Assembly (NCBI RefSeq): GCF_015070385.1
Contig: NZ_JADCSA010000018.1
Coordinates: forward strand, 1-35,670
Length of the DNA: 35,670 nt
Direction of reading: 5' to 3'
From: Nocardioides malaquae
Lineage (GTDB): Bacteria > Actinomycetota > Actinomycetes > Propionibacteriales > Nocardioidaceae
The number at the start of each line of letters is the position of its first letter. Positions within the stretch are counted from its first letter, which is position 1. The translations under genes were made by a program, and so were the position numbers. Below the pieces are notes generated by a model. That model was not told the origin of the DNA. It made no database searches and saw only the letters and a list, made by a program, of their open reading frames with translations. Shown here in pieces: positions 9,133 to 20,272 of this stretch.

Positions 9133-11178
9133 TCAGCCGTCGGGGGAGGAGTCGTCCCGTTGCTCGGCCGGCTGCTCCGACCGGCCGCGCGTGGCCGGGT
9201 CGCGGTCGCTGCGCTGCGCCCGGTTGTCAGCGATGCGCTGCAGCATGGCGTTGTAGGCCTCCAGCTCGGCGTCGTTGTCGCGGTCGGCCTGCCGGTCACG
9301 CTGGCGGGCGGCGCGGGTGTCCGAGCGGAACCACTGGAAGAGGAGCACGATCGCCACCAGCAGCAGCGGCACCTCGCCCAGGGCCCAGGTGAGGCCGCCG
9401 GCCAGCGACTGGTCGGCGAGCAGGTCGGTGGCGTAGGGCCGGTCGATGAGCGTGTAGTACTCCTCGCCGATGAGGGTCGTCGTGCTCATGACCGAGATCG
9501 CGAAGAAGGCGTGGAAGGGCGCCGCCAGCACGAGGAGCCCGAGGCGTCCCAGGTGCGGCACTCGACGCGGCAGGGGCGAGGTCCCGATGATCACCTCGTA
9601 GTAGAGGAATCCGGCGAGCAGGAAGTGCAGCTCCATCAGGGTGTGGCCCAGGTGGATCGACATCAGCCAGTCGAAGAGGCTGGAGAAGTAGATCGCGTAG
9701 AGGCTGCCGACGAACATCACCGTGGCGAAGGCGGGGTTCGTCACGACCCGCGACCACCGCGAGCTGAGGAAGGCCAGCAGGAGCTGGCGCGGCCCGTCGC
9801 CGCCCTTGACGTCGGCACCCGGCAGGGCCCGCAGGGCGAGCGTGATGGGGGAGCCGAGCACGAGCAGCACCGGCGCCAGCATCGACAGCGCCATGTGGCT
9901 GGTCATGTGCACGCTGAACATCACGTGCGACCAGACGCCCAGGCCGCCCATGGTGGCGAAGGCGATCACCGCCATCCCCGCGAACCAGGCGACGGTCCGG
10001 CCCACGGGCCACCGGTCGCCGCGACGACGCAGCGTACGCAGGCCCACGAGGTAGCCCGCGAGGCCCAGACCGACCACAGCCAGGCCGAAGCCGGAGAGCT
10101 GCCAGGTGGTCAGCATCCCGGCGAGTGAAGGCTCGGGCGGCATCGGGTTGCCGATCAGGCTCTCGGCCTTGGTCGTGTAGGGCTGGCCGACCGGCGGAGG
10201 GGTGCGGGAGAGGGCGACCCCCAGGCCGGTGGCGGCCGCCATTGCGACGAGCTCCAGGGCAGTGAGGGCGGAGAACGAGCGCCAGACCGAGGGGCCCGTC
10301 ATGCGGTCCCGCACCAGCCGCCGCAGGCGCACCGCGAGCAGTCCCACGACTCCGAGCACCACGACCTTCGCCAGGGTCGCCCGGCCGTAGCCACTGGTCA
10401 CGAAGTCGGTCAGGCCGTCGAGCCGCACCCAGGCGCTGAGCACTCCCGACAGGCCCGTCACGGCGAAGCACCAGGCGGCCAGCGAGGAGAAGCGTCGAGC
10501 CGCCCGCAGCCGCGCCTCCGGGTCGCGGCGCAGGTGCCACCACAGCGCGAGCACCCCACCGGCCCAGACCACGGCGGCCAGCACGTGGAAGCCGATGGCG
10601 ACGACCGCCGTCGAGTGGCTGCCGGCGGAGGCGGAGTGACCGGTGAGCAGGGGCGGCACCACCGCGGCGAGGGCCAGGACCAGGCCCAGGGCAGCGCGCC
10701 ACGCCGTGGTGACCCAGGAGGTCCACACCAGCAGGAGCAGCACAAGACCGGCCTGCCAGGTCAGGGCCAGGCCCTGGTCGAAGTCGGTCAGGAAGGTCGA
10801 GAGCTCGCCGGGGCCGACCCGGGTCGCGGGCACGGCCAGGATGTCGGAGGTGGTCAGCCACGCGGTGGCGACGACCGACAGTCCCCACACGGCTGCTGCC
10901 CACCGAGCCACGGCGGCGGCACGGGAGGCGACCTCGGGCAACTCGTCACGCAGCTTGAGTGCGGTCAGCAGCGGGGCCACGAGGCTGCCGACGGCCACCA
11001 CGGCCGCGACGTCACCGAGGAGCACCGCGGCCGGCAGGGCCCACGCGGTGAGGGCCCCGGCGTCGGGCAGCCCGGCAACGGGCTCGGCGAGCCCGCCGGC
11101 CAGCACGAGCACCGCGGCCATCGCGCCCACTCCCGCCAGCGCGGCGGCCGACAGGACCCAGAGGCGCTCGCGGGTCAC
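9133..11178 (-). CDS. Fused CopD copper-resistance / CtaG-type cytochrome c oxidase assembly membrane protein
   Basis: The 681-residue protein is an integral membrane protein with two parts. The first half, including GHSASAGSHSTAVVAIGFHV and an LAAVVWAGG segment, resembles CopD copper-uptake domains. The second half carries HVMFSVHMTSHMALSMLAP and LMELHFLLAGFLYYE with several conserved histidines, as in caa3-type CtaG proteins linked to copper delivery to cytochrome oxidase. The tail (about 630-681) is charged and probably cytoplasmic. Its GTG start overlaps the copC stop in a GTGA arrangement. Together with CopC it should handle copper at the membrane for oxidase assembly; import versus assembly roles cannot be separated from sequence. 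Confidence 0.9.
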   Translation of the reverse strand: MTRERLWVLSAAALAGVGAMAAVLVLAGGLAEPVAGLPDAGALTAWALPAAVLLGDVAAVVAVGSLVAPLLTALKLRDELPEVASRAAAVARWAAAVWGLSVVATAWLTTSDILAVPATRVGPGELSTFLTDFDQGLALTWQAGLVLLLLVWTSWVTTAWRAALGLVLALAAVVPPLLTGHSASAGSHSTAVVAIGFHVLAAVVWAGGVLALWWHLRRDPEARLRAARRFSSLAAWCFAVTGLSGVLSAWVRLDGLTDFVTSGYGRATLAKVVVLGVVGLLAVRLRRLVRDRMTGPSVWRSFSALTALELVAMAAATGLGVALSRTPPPVGQPYTTKAESLIGNPMPPEPSLAGMLTTWQLSGFGLAVVGLGLAGYLVGLRTLRRRGDRWPVGRTVAWFAGMAVIAFATMGGLGVWSHVMFSVHMTSHMALSMLAPVLLVLGSPITLALRALPGADVKGGDGPRQLLLAFLSSRWSRVVTNPAFATVMFVGSLYAIYFSSLFDWLMSIHLGHTLMELHFLLAGFLYYEVIIGTSPLPRRVPHLGRLGLLVLAAPFHAFFAISVMSTTTLIGEEYYTLIDRPYATDLLADQSLAGGLTWALGEVPLLLVAIVLLFQWFRSDTRAARQRDRQADRDNDAELEAYNAMLQRIADNRAQRSDRDPATRGRSEQPAEQRDDSSPDG

Positions 11179-11777
11179 GTCTGCTTCCGTCGTCGCACGG
11201 CGACGCCGACGCCGACCAGCGCGGCGAGCAGCGCGCCGAGCACGGCGACCGGGACCCAACGGGGGGCGGTGTCGGGCTCCTCGTCGGTCGGCCCCTCCTC
11301 GTCGGTCGGCCCCTGCTCGTCGGGAGAGGGGGTGCCCGTCGGCTCTGTCGCCTCGGGCTCGCCCTCGGGCGCCTCGACGGTGACGCGCACCTGCCCGGTG
11401 ATCGGGTGGCCGTCGGAGGAGATGACCCGGTAGGCGATGGTGTGCAGGCCCGCCACCACGGCGGGGTCGACCGACTGGCGCACGCGGGTGCCGTCGACCA
11501 CCGGGTCGCCGGACTGGAGGCCGGTGCCCTCCGGGTCGGTCACGATGACGGTGACCGGCTCGGCCACCTCCTCGCTGAAGGTCAGCACCACCTCCCCGTC
11601 GAACCCGGCGACGGTGGAGCCGTCCGCGGGGTCGGAGTCGACCAGCCCGGCGTGCGCGGCCGCGGGCGGCGCCCACGTGGTGGGGGTCGTCCCGACCAGG
11701 GACGTGCCGAGCAGCGCGGCGGTGAGCAGGACGCCCAGCAGCAGCGCGCGGGCGTACGCAGGACGGGTGCGGGTCAT
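11175..11777 (-). CDS. copC: CopC-domain periplasmic/exported copper-binding protein
   Basis: The 200-residue product starts with a signal peptide ending near PPAAAHA; the mature chain would begin at about H42 in HAGLVDSDPADGS, the N-terminal histidine used by CopC for Cu(II). The second site segment SSDGHPITG contains H124. After the CopC beta-barrel there is an acidic, proline-rich stretch with a GPTDEE repeat (156-167), then a membrane anchor (175-194) and RRRK, so it is tethered to the outer face. I chose the ATG at 11777 since GGGAG precedes it and the signal peptide follows; the frame is open to 11837. It is coupled by a 4-base overlap to copD-ctaG. Confidence 0.88.
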   Translation of the reverse strand: MTRTRPAYARALLLGVLLTAALLGTSLVGTTPTTWAPPAAAHAGLVDSDPADGSTVAGFDGEVVLTFSEEVAEPVTVIVTDPEGTGLQSGDPVVDGTRVRQSVDPAVVAGLHTIAYRVISSDGHPITGQVRVTVEAPEGEPEATEPTGTPSPDEQGPTDEEGPTDEEPDTAPRWVPVAVLGALLAALVGVGVAVRRRKQT

Positions 11778-11880
11778 CGAAGGCTCCCTGACCGGGCTCG
11801 GAGGTTCGCCGGCGTCGGGACGCCAGGACACCTCCATGCTACGGAGCGGTCAGGCGTGGGGACGTCGTGGTGGCGAACGC

Positions 11881-11918
11881 CGAGGGCCCGGTGTGGTTGC
11901 CACCACACCGGGCCCTCG
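11881..11918 (-). terminator. Perfect 17-base-pair hairpin after the GH16-like gene
   Basis: Arms 11881-11897 and 11902-11918 are exact inverted copies with a TGCC loop. It lies 25 bases downstream of the stop of the secreted GH16-like gene and upstream of copC on the same strand, so it should end the first transcript. There is no U-tract. Confidence 0.8.
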
Positions 11919-11942
11919 GGTCGTCCCGGGACGCCGAGCTGC

Positions 11943-13529
11943 TCAGCAGCCGCCGTGTGCGCCCTTCGGCAGCGACTTCTTGGTGGTGACCTTCTTGCCG
12001 CGCTTGAGGGAGAAGCTGCGGACCCAGTCGACGGTGCTCTTCGTGGTGGCCATCCGGGTGTCGGAGTCGCCGGCCATCATGATGCGCACGACCATGGGGC
12101 CCTTGGGCAGGGCCGCCTTCTTGCGCAGGGTCGCGGTGGGCTTGCCGTTGAGGTACCAGGTGATGTGCTTCTTGGTGACCTGGACCGCGTAGGAACTGGC
12201 GCCCGACGGAACGCGGCCGAGGCTCTTGCCCCAGGTCTTGCCGTTGGCGGCGCGGACGCCGATGCGCAGTGGGTTGCCGTGGCCCGCGGTCTCCCCGAGG
12301 ACGATGCTGGGCACGCCGCAGACCTCGTGGGCCCGGTCGGCCGGCACGAGCTCGTAGCGCACCGAGTGCTTCTTGCCGCCGCCCAGGGGCGTGGTGCCGC
12401 CGCGCACCTCCCAGCGTCCGAAGCGGTCACCCTTGCCGGTCAGCGCGGCCCAGACGTTGCCGCGGGAGCCGTCGGGAGCGCTGCCGTAGCCCTCGCTGCG
12501 CAGCAGGATCGCGCCGTTGCGCGGGGTGACGCGGCCGGTGCCGTCACTGCCGTCGATCCAGTAGTTGGCTCCGCGGCCGCCGCGTGACTGGTCGGGGGCG
12601 GTGGTGAGGGAGTGCCCGAGCTCCCACTCGAAGCGCTGGGTGAGGCCGTCACGACCGAACCAGCCGTACTTGGAGTGGGCGTGGCTGCGGCCGCCGGAGT
12701 TCTTGGCGCCGCGCGCTGCCTGCTCGTCGACCGCGGTCGAGCCGCGCAGGGCGCGGGCGACGCCGACCTTGGTGCTGCTCGGCTCGGGAGTCACGTAGTG
12801 CGGGAAGGAGGCGGTCCAGCCGATCTGGTCGCCGTTCTCGCGCCAGTCCTCGGCGCGGACGCGGTAGACGTCGCCGTCGGCGCGGTGCACGGTGCGGAAG
12901 GTGGCGTAGCCGCGCGCGTCGCTGGCGGTGGTGGCGATGTTCTCCCACGTGATCGGGTCGACGCGGCGCTGGAGCGTCAGCGTGCGACCGGGCAGCAGAG
13001 GTGCCGGGAGCTCGGTGTAGCTGGAGAAGCCCTTGCCGATGGTGTCCACGAGGAACTCGAGGGGTTGGCCCACCACTCCCACGGAGGTCTGCTTGACCAG
13101 GACGTCCTGCGCCTTGGGGTGCGTGGTCACGTGGGGGGTGAGGTGCTTGCCGCCACGCACGCGGTAGCGATAGCCCTGGGGGCCGTCCATCGCGGCCGCG
13201 ATCACCGTGAGGGTGAAGGAGCCGTCGGCCTTGGTACGTCCACGGGTCTCGGCGCGCGCCTTCCAGCTGTCGCCGATCCGACCCATGTGCTGCTCCACGA
13301 CGACCCTGCGCTTGCCGCGAACGCCCAGGTTTCCAGTCAGGGTCAGCAGCGTTCCGCCGGTGATCTGGCCGGGGCCCGGCGAGACCTGCAGCGAGGCCGG
13401 CGCGGCGTGGGCCGCGGGCGTGCCCGGCAGGAGCGCGAGCGCCACGGCGAGGCCGACGACGGCAGCGGCGATCGCCAGCGCCCGGCGTTGGGCGGCGGCG
13501 ACGAGTGGAGCCGGATGGGTGGTGGTCAT
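11943..13529 (-). CDS. Secreted protein with Ig-like repeats and a GH16-like (ConA-fold) C-terminal domain
   Basis: The 528-residue product has a signal peptide (cleavage near AAHA, about residue 42), two beta-rich segments at about 45-130 and 145-255 that look Ig-like, and a C-terminal domain from about 275. That domain has GRWEVRGG, WYLNGKPTATL and a STVDWVRSF closing strand, matching the fold of glycoside hydrolase family 16. The GH16 catalytic ExDxxE motif is not visible at the expected place, where VPSIVLGETAGHG stands instead, so catalysis is doubtful and sugar binding is a guess. The chain ends in GGC. ATG 13529 follows GGGGAG by 7 bases. It is divergent from clpB. Confidence 0.75.
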   Translation of the reverse strand: MTTTHPAPLVAAAQRRALAIAAAVVGLAVALALLPGTPAAHAAPASLQVSPGPGQITGGTLLTLTGNLGVRGKRRVVVEQHMGRIGDSWKARAETRGRTKADGSFTLTVIAAAMDGPQGYRYRVRGGKHLTPHVTTHPKAQDVLVKQTSVGVVGQPLEFLVDTIGKGFSSYTELPAPLLPGRTLTLQRRVDPITWENIATTASDARGYATFRTVHRADGDVYRVRAEDWRENGDQIGWTASFPHYVTPEPSSTKVGVARALRGSTAVDEQAARGAKNSGGRSHAHSKYGWFGRDGLTQRFEWELGHSLTTAPDQSRGGRGANYWIDGSDGTGRVTPRNGAILLRSEGYGSAPDGSRGNVWAALTGKGDRFGRWEVRGGTTPLGGGKKHSVRYELVPADRAHEVCGVPSIVLGETAGHGNPLRIGVRAANGKTWGKSLGRVPSGASSYAVQVTKKHITWYLNGKPTATLRKKAALPKGPMVVRIMMAGDSDTRMATTKSTVDWVRSFSLKRGKKVTTKKSLPKGAHGGC

Positions 13530-13594
13530 GGTCTTCTCCCCAGGTGCGTCACGTGCGACGTCATGCCTTTCGAGAGTAGGGGAGGTCACGCCGA

Positions 13595-13632
13595 CATACC
13601 GCATTTTGGGCAAAGTGAGCCACCTCATACCG
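13595..13632. repeat. Two CATACCG direct repeats upstream of the GH16-like gene
   Basis: CATACCG occurs at 13595-13601 and 13626-13632, 31 bases apart start to start, or about three helical turns. This spacing suits a same-face operator. It lies between the divergent GH16-like and clpB genes. No binding protein is known to me. Confidence 0.4.
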
Positions 13633-13642
13633 AGCTGTCGAG

Positions 13643-13663
13643 GTTGAGTGGAACAGACTCAAC
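13643..13663 (+). promoter_or_regulatory. HAIR operator (HspR site) upstream of clpB
   Basis: GTTGAGT, seven bases, then ACTCAAC is a perfect inverted repeat matching the HAIR consensus except for the outermost C/G pair. TTGAGT in the left arm is a plausible -35 box. An extra half-site, GTTGAGC, begins at 13673. With the site before dnaK this defines two HspR targets in the window, as known for Streptomyces dnaK and clpB. Confidence 0.88.
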
Positions 13664-13768
13664 TTTCCTGCCGTTGAGCAGGATGAGCCGTGAGCACGGT
13701 TCGGCGGTCGCCCAGGACGTACGGGTCGGGGAGACTGCTCCCAGGAGTCGCGTCGCCAGGAGGATCCC

Positions 13769-16363
<2,595 letters not shown>

Positions 16364-16402
16364 GCGTCCTGGCCGATTGGGGACACATGATGGAATGACG
16401 CC

Positions 16403-17671
16403 GTGAGTGAGCCGAAGGAACTGCCCCGTCCGCCCCAGGTCACGATGCTGGGTTGGATGATCCTCGTCGGCTCGCTCCTGGTCGTCGTCAACGTCTTCGA
16501 GGTGATCGGCGGCATCCGGTCGTTGGAGACCCGCGACATGCTGGAGGAGTACCTCTCCAGCGGTCCCGGCTCCGACCTGGGCTGGTCGATCGAGACCGGC
16601 GTGGTCGCCCTGCGTGTCACCGCGACGGTGGCCGCGGTCTGCGCCGGCGCGGCGGCCGTCCTGGGCTGGTTCGTGCTGCGGCGCAACCGGGGCGCGCGCC
16701 TGGGCCTGTCGGTGCTGGCGCTGCCGCTCTTCGCCACCGGGGTGGTGGCTGGAGGCTTCCTGTCGTCGCTGGTCGCCGCCTCGGTCGTGCTGCTGTGGAT
16801 GCAGCCGGCCCGCGACTGGTTCGACGGCAAGCAGCCGCGGCCGGCCACGCCGCTCGGCCGCGACGACTCCGGGGCCCGCAACCCGTTCGCCCGTCCGGAG
16901 GCGACCTCGGGCGGTTCGGAGGGCGAGCGGCCCGACGACGAGCACCGGGTGCCGGCTCCGACCGGTGCCCCGGGGCCCTCGGCGGGCGGTCGCCCGGTCG
17001 AGGGGTTCGGTGACCGACCCACGTGGGGAGCCGGTACGCCCACGCCCGGCGTGAGCGCGCCCGTCACGCCCCCGGAGGGTCGCCGACCTGAGTCGCCGTA
17101 CGGCCACGCGGCCGGAGGGGCGTACGGCCAGCCGGGCGGTCACGCGGCCGCGCCGGCGCCGGCGCCTGGGGTGCCCCAGGCTCCGGGCCCGGCCCCGTGG
17201 CCGGAGCAGCCTGCGCCGACCCGCCGACCCGGCGCGGTGCTGGTGGCCGCGATCCTGACCTGGATCTTCTCGGGCTTCGCCCTCGTCTCGTCGCTGGTGG
17301 CGGTGGGCGGGCTGCTGCTCGCCCCCGACCAGCTGCGCGGCGAGATCGACACCATGGTCGAGGACCTGCAGGCACAGGGTGGCCAGGGGCAGGAGATCAC
17401 CGCCGACATGCTGATCGGCACCACCGTGCTGGTCGGCTCCGTGATGGCCGTCTTCTGCCTGGTGGCCTGCCTCGCGGCGCTGCTGCTCGTGCTGCGGCGC
17501 GCCCAGGGGTCGGTGCTGCTGATGATCACCTCGGCGTTCACCGCAGGCTTCTGCCTGCTCGCCGCCGTGGCGTCGCTGTCCCCGCTGCTGCTCCTGCCCG
17601 CCGTCGCCGCGGGTGTCGTCATCGCTCTGCTCGTGCGCAAGGACGTCCGCGCCTGGCTCAGGAGCCGCTGA
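16403..17671 (+). CDS. Internally duplicated multi-pass membrane protein with a Pro/Gly-rich linker
   Basis: The 422-residue product has two hydrophobic halves (about 13-133 and 275-417) joined by a long linker rich in Pro, Gly and Ala that carries PYGHAAGGAYGQPGGH. The halves look alike: each has a first membrane segment, a short acidic loop (EEYLSSG in one, VEDLQAQGG in the other), a second membrane segment ending in VLRR, then further segments. I do not recognise a named family. GTG 16403 is preceded by TGGAAT at a leaderless-type spacing of 6 bases and no ribosome site, so the start is tentative. It follows clpB by 39 bases, so read-through from clpB is possible. Confidence 0.7.
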   Translation: MSEPKELPRPPQVTMLGWMILVGSLLVVVNVFEVIGGIRSLETRDMLEEYLSSGPGSDLGWSIETGVVALRVTATVAAVCAGAAAVLGWFVLRRNRGARLGLSVLALPLFATGVVAGGFLSSLVAASVVLLWMQPARDWFDGKQPRPATPLGRDDSGARNPFARPEATSGGSEGERPDDEHRVPAPTGAPGPSAGGRPVEGFGDRPTWGAGTPTPGVSAPVTPPEGRRPESPYGHAAGGAYGQPGGHAAAPAPAPGVPQAPGPAPWPEQPAPTRRPGAVLVAAILTWIFSGFALVSSLVAVGGLLLAPDQLRGEIDTMVEDLQAQGGQGQEITADMLIGTTVLVGSVMAVFCLVACLAALLLVLRRAQGSVLLMITSAFTAGFCLLAAVASLSPLLLLPAVAAGVVIALLVRKDVRAWLRSR

Positions 17672-17681
17672 GCGGTCCGGC

Positions 17682-18848
17682 TCAGGCGTGCAGGTCGGCT
17701 CGGGCCAGTTTGTCCAGCGCCTCGTCGAGCACCTCGCGCCGCTTGCAGAACGCCCACCGCACCAGGTGGCGGCCCGCCTCGACGTCGTCGTGGAAGGCGC
17801 TGGCGGGGATCGCGACCACGCCCGCCCGCTCGGGCAGCGCGTCGCAGAAGGCCGCGGCGTCCGACCATCCGAGGTCGGAGACGTCGGAGAGGGCGAAGTA
17901 GGTGCCCTGCGGCAGGTGGGTCGGCACGCCGAGGTCCCTGAGGCCGCCGACGAGGTGGTCGCGGCGCTCCCGCAGTGACGTACGCAGGGCCGCGGGGAAG
18001 TCGTACGCCTCGGTGAGGGCCACCGCCACGGCTGGCTGCAACGGGCCGCCCGAGGTGTAGGTGAGCCACTGCTTGGCCGTGGTCAGCGCAGCCACCAGGT
18101 CGGTGGGTCCGGTCGCCCAGCCCACCTTCCACCCGGTCAGGGACCACGACTTGCCGACGCTCGAGAGGGTCAGGGTCCGCTCGAACATGCCGGGCAGGGT
18201 GGCCAGCGGGACGTGCTCGGCGTCGGGGTCGAGGACGAGGTGCTCGTAGACCTCGTCGGTCACCACGGTCAGGTCATGGGTGGTCGCGACGTCGGCGACG
18301 ACCTGGAGCTCTGCGCGGCTGAGCACCGTGCCGGTCGGGTTGTGGGGCGTGTTGAGCAGGATCATCGTCGTGCGCGGCGTGACGGCCGCCCGCAGGGCCT
18401 CGGCGTCCAGCCGGAAGTCGGGGGCTCGGAGGGTGACCGGGCGGCGCACCCCGCCGGCCATCTGGATCATCGCGACGTAGGAGTCGTAGTAGGGCTCGAG
18501 GACGATGACCTCGTCGCCCGGGTTGACGAGTGCGAGCAGGGCGGCCGCGATTCCCTCGGTCGCCCCGGTGGTGACGACGACCTGGCTGGTCGGGTCGAGC
18601 TCGAGGCCGTGGTGGCGCCCCTGGTGGGCTGCGACCGCCTCACGCAGGACTGGCAGTCCGGGCCCGGGGGCGTACTGGTTGTGGCCTGCGCGCAGGGCCT
18701 GGCGGGCCGCCTCGACCACCACGTCGGGGCCGTCCTCGTCGGGAAAGCCCTGGCCGAGGTTGAGGGCTCCGGTGCGCGCGGCCAGCGCCGACATCTCGGC
18801 GAAGACCGTCGTCTCGAGGCCGGTGATCCGAGAGGCGGTGGGACGCAT
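17682..18848 (-). CDS. Pyridoxal-phosphate-dependent aminotransferase, class I/II
   Basis: The 388-residue protein is a fold type I aminotransferase. NTPHNPTGTV at 166-175, TDEVYEHL around D198 and SSVGKSWSLTGWKVGW with the cofactor lysine K233 are all present, as is an arginine near residue 367 in LVRWAFCK for carboxylate binding. The N-terminal LNLGQGFPDEDGP matches the group that includes methionine/kynurenine aminotransferases and the mycobacterial N-succinyldiaminopimelate aminotransferase candidate; the substrate cannot be fixed from sequence. The start at ATG 18848 has a TACGCT box 7 bases upstream and no ribosome site, suggesting a leaderless message. It is divergent from pyrE with 54 bases between starts. 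Confidence 0.9.
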   Translation of the reverse strand: MRPTASRITGLETTVFAEMSALAARTGALNLGQGFPDEDGPDVVVEAARQALRAGHNQYAPGPGLPVLREAVAAHQGRHHGLELDPTSQVVVTTGATEGIAAALLALVNPGDEVIVLEPYYDSYVAMIQMAGGVRRPVTLRAPDFRLDAEALRAAVTPRTTMILLNTPHNPTGTVLSRAELQVVADVATTHDLTVVTDEVYEHLVLDPDAEHVPLATLPGMFERTLTLSSVGKSWSLTGWKVGWATGPTDLVAALTTAKQWLTYTSGGPLQPAVAVALTEAYDFPAALRTSLRERRDHLVGGLRDLGVPTHLPQGTYFALSDVSDLGWSDAAAFCDALPERAGVVAIPASAFHDDVEAGRHLVRWAFCKRREVLDEALDKLARADLHA

Positions 18849-18855
18849 ACCGGCG

Positions 18856-18861
18856 AGCGTA
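18856..18861 (-). promoter_or_regulatory. Leaderless-type -10 box of the aminotransferase gene
   Basis: On the minus strand TACGCT lies 7 bases before the ATG at 18848. The same hexamer precedes the sucrase/ferredoxin-like gene. Confidence 0.5.
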
Positions 18862-18902
18862 GCCCTGCGCCGGCGAGCTCACAGGTCTGGGAAGATGCGT
18901 CC

Positions 18903-19445
18903 ATGGCAACCACTGACCCCACCCTCGCCGCCGACATCGACGCCACCTGCCGCCTGAGCGGGGAGTTCACCCTGCGTTCGGGTCAGGTGTCGCACGAGTA
19001 CTTCGACAAGTACCTCTTCGAGGCCGACCCGGCGCTGCTCGAGCGCGTGGCCGCGCAGATGGTCGACCTCGTGCCCGAGGGCACCGAGCTGCTCGGCGGC
19101 CTCGAGCTCGGCGGCGTGCCGATCGCCACCATGGTGAGCGCGAAGACCTCCATCCCGGCGCTCTTCGTGCGCAAGAAGGCCAAGGAGTACGGCACCTGCA
19201 AGCTGGCCGAGGGTCAGGACGTCGCCGGTCGCCGGGTGACGCTGGTCGAGGACGTCATCACCACCGGTGGCGCGGTGCGCGACGCCGTACGCGAGCTCCG
19301 GGCCGCCGGCGCCGTCGTCGAGGTCGTCATCTGCGCGATCGACCGATCGCCGGCCGGCGAGAACCCGTTGGCCGACGTCGACCTGGAGGTGCGCCCGGTG
19401 CTCACCAAGGCGCAGCTGGACGAGGCGCGCGCCGCCGCTTCCTGA
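18903..19445 (+). CDS. pyrE: Orotate phosphoribosyltransferase PyrE
   Basis: The 180-residue protein has the phosphoribosyl-diphosphate loop VTLVEDVITTGGAV at 112-125 and the RKKAKEYG lysine segment at 90-97, both standard in PyrE. It joins orotate to PRPP in pyrimidine synthesis. The ATG at 18903 gives the usual N-terminus; the frame remains open far upstream through the antisense of the aminotransferase gene, which is not coding. GAAGAT, 6 bases before the ATG, may be a leaderless-type -10 box. No other pyrimidine gene is in the window. It converges on the DedA-family gene with a short GACCCGGCCGGGTC palindrome at 19450-19463 between the stops. Confidence 0.95.
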   Translation: MATTDPTLAADIDATCRLSGEFTLRSGQVSHEYFDKYLFEADPALLERVAAQMVDLVPEGTELLGGLELGGVPIATMVSAKTSIPALFVRKKAKEYGTCKLAEGQDVAGRRVTLVEDVITTGGAVRDAVRELRAAGAVVEVVICAIDRSPAGENPLADVDLEVRPVLTKAQLDEARAAAS

Positions 19446-19461
19446 AGCCGACCCGGCCGGG

Positions 19462-20235
19462 TCAGTCCTGGGCGCGGGGCGTGACGTCCTCGCCCAGGAT
19501 GTCGCGGTCGGGCCCGCCGTCGTGCGGGCCGATCTCGGCGCCGGGGGCGTTGGTGCGCTTGTGGCGCCACCACTCCCAGGCGATCGGCACGACCGAGAAG
19601 GCGATGATCGCCAGGATCGCCTTGTCGACGTTCTCACCGAGTGTCGGGAAGACCTGGCCCAGGAAGTAGCCCAGCAGGGTGATCGAGACGACCCACAGCA
19701 CGGCGCCGATGGCGCTCCAGGTGAAGAAGCGGCGTCGGTCCATCTGGGTCACACCGGCCACCACGGTGACGTAGGTGCGCACGAAGGGCACGAAGCGGCC
19801 GATGACCAGGGCCTTGTTGCCGTGCTTGTCGAAGAACGCGCTGGTCTGGTCGAAGTACTTGCGCTTGAGGATGCGGCCCTCACGGTTGTAGAGCGGTGGG
19901 CCCAGCTTGCGGCCGATCTCGTAGCCCGCCACGTTGCCGAGGAAGCCGGCGACCACGAAGAAGAGCATCGCGATCGTCACCTCGAGCCCGGGGCCGCCCG
20001 GGAAGAGGTCGATCTTCTCGCCGGCGAAGAAGAGCCCGAGCGCGAAGAGCAGCGAGTCGCCCGGCAAGAACGGGAAGAAGAGGCCGCACTCGACGAAGAT
20101 GATGATGAGGCTCAGCCAGAAGAGCTCCGCACCGAACCGGTCCAACAACCAGTTGGGATCCATCCACGGCATGTCGGGCAGGCCGGGGATCGACAACATC
20201 GGGTGGATCACGCCGGCCAGGTCAAGGAGACTCAC
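19462..20235 (-). CDS. DedA-family (SNARE-associated) membrane protein
   Basis: The 257-residue protein has the DedA signature: E49 followed by FPFLPGD (54-60), GNVAGYEIGRKLG at 100-112 and GRFVPFVRT at 146-154, with several membrane segments around them. DedA proteins are inner-membrane transporters; studied members move lipid carriers such as undecaprenyl phosphate or phospholipids, but the substrate here is unknown. The C-terminus is a charged cytoplasmic tail ending in VTPRAQD. Translation starts at a GTG (20235), with GGTC-rich sequence but no strong ribosome site upstream. It is divergent from the RNA methyltransferase gene with 37 bases between starts. Confidence 0.9.
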   Translation of the reverse strand: MSLLDLAGVIHPMLSIPGLPDMPWMDPNWLLDRFGAELFWLSLIIIFVECGLFFPFLPGDSLLFALGLFFAGEKIDLFPGGPGLEVTIAMLFFVVAGFLGNVAGYEIGRKLGPPLYNREGRILKRKYFDQTSAFFDKHGNKALVIGRFVPFVRTYVTVVAGVTQMDRRRFFTWSAIGAVLWVVSITLLGYFLGQVFPTLGENVDKAILAIIAFSVVPIAWEWWRHKRTNAPGAEIGPHDGGPDRDILGEDVTPRAQD

Positions 20236-20260
20236 GCGGGTCAGCGTACTGGTCGGCCCT

Positions 20261-20266
20261 TAGGGT
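20261..20266 (+). promoter_or_regulatory. Leaderless-type -10 box of the RNA methyltransferase gene
   Basis: TAGGGT lies 6 bases before the ATG at 20273 with no ribosome site between, which fits a message that begins at its start codon. Confidence 0.5.
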
Positions 20267-20272
20267 GTCCGC

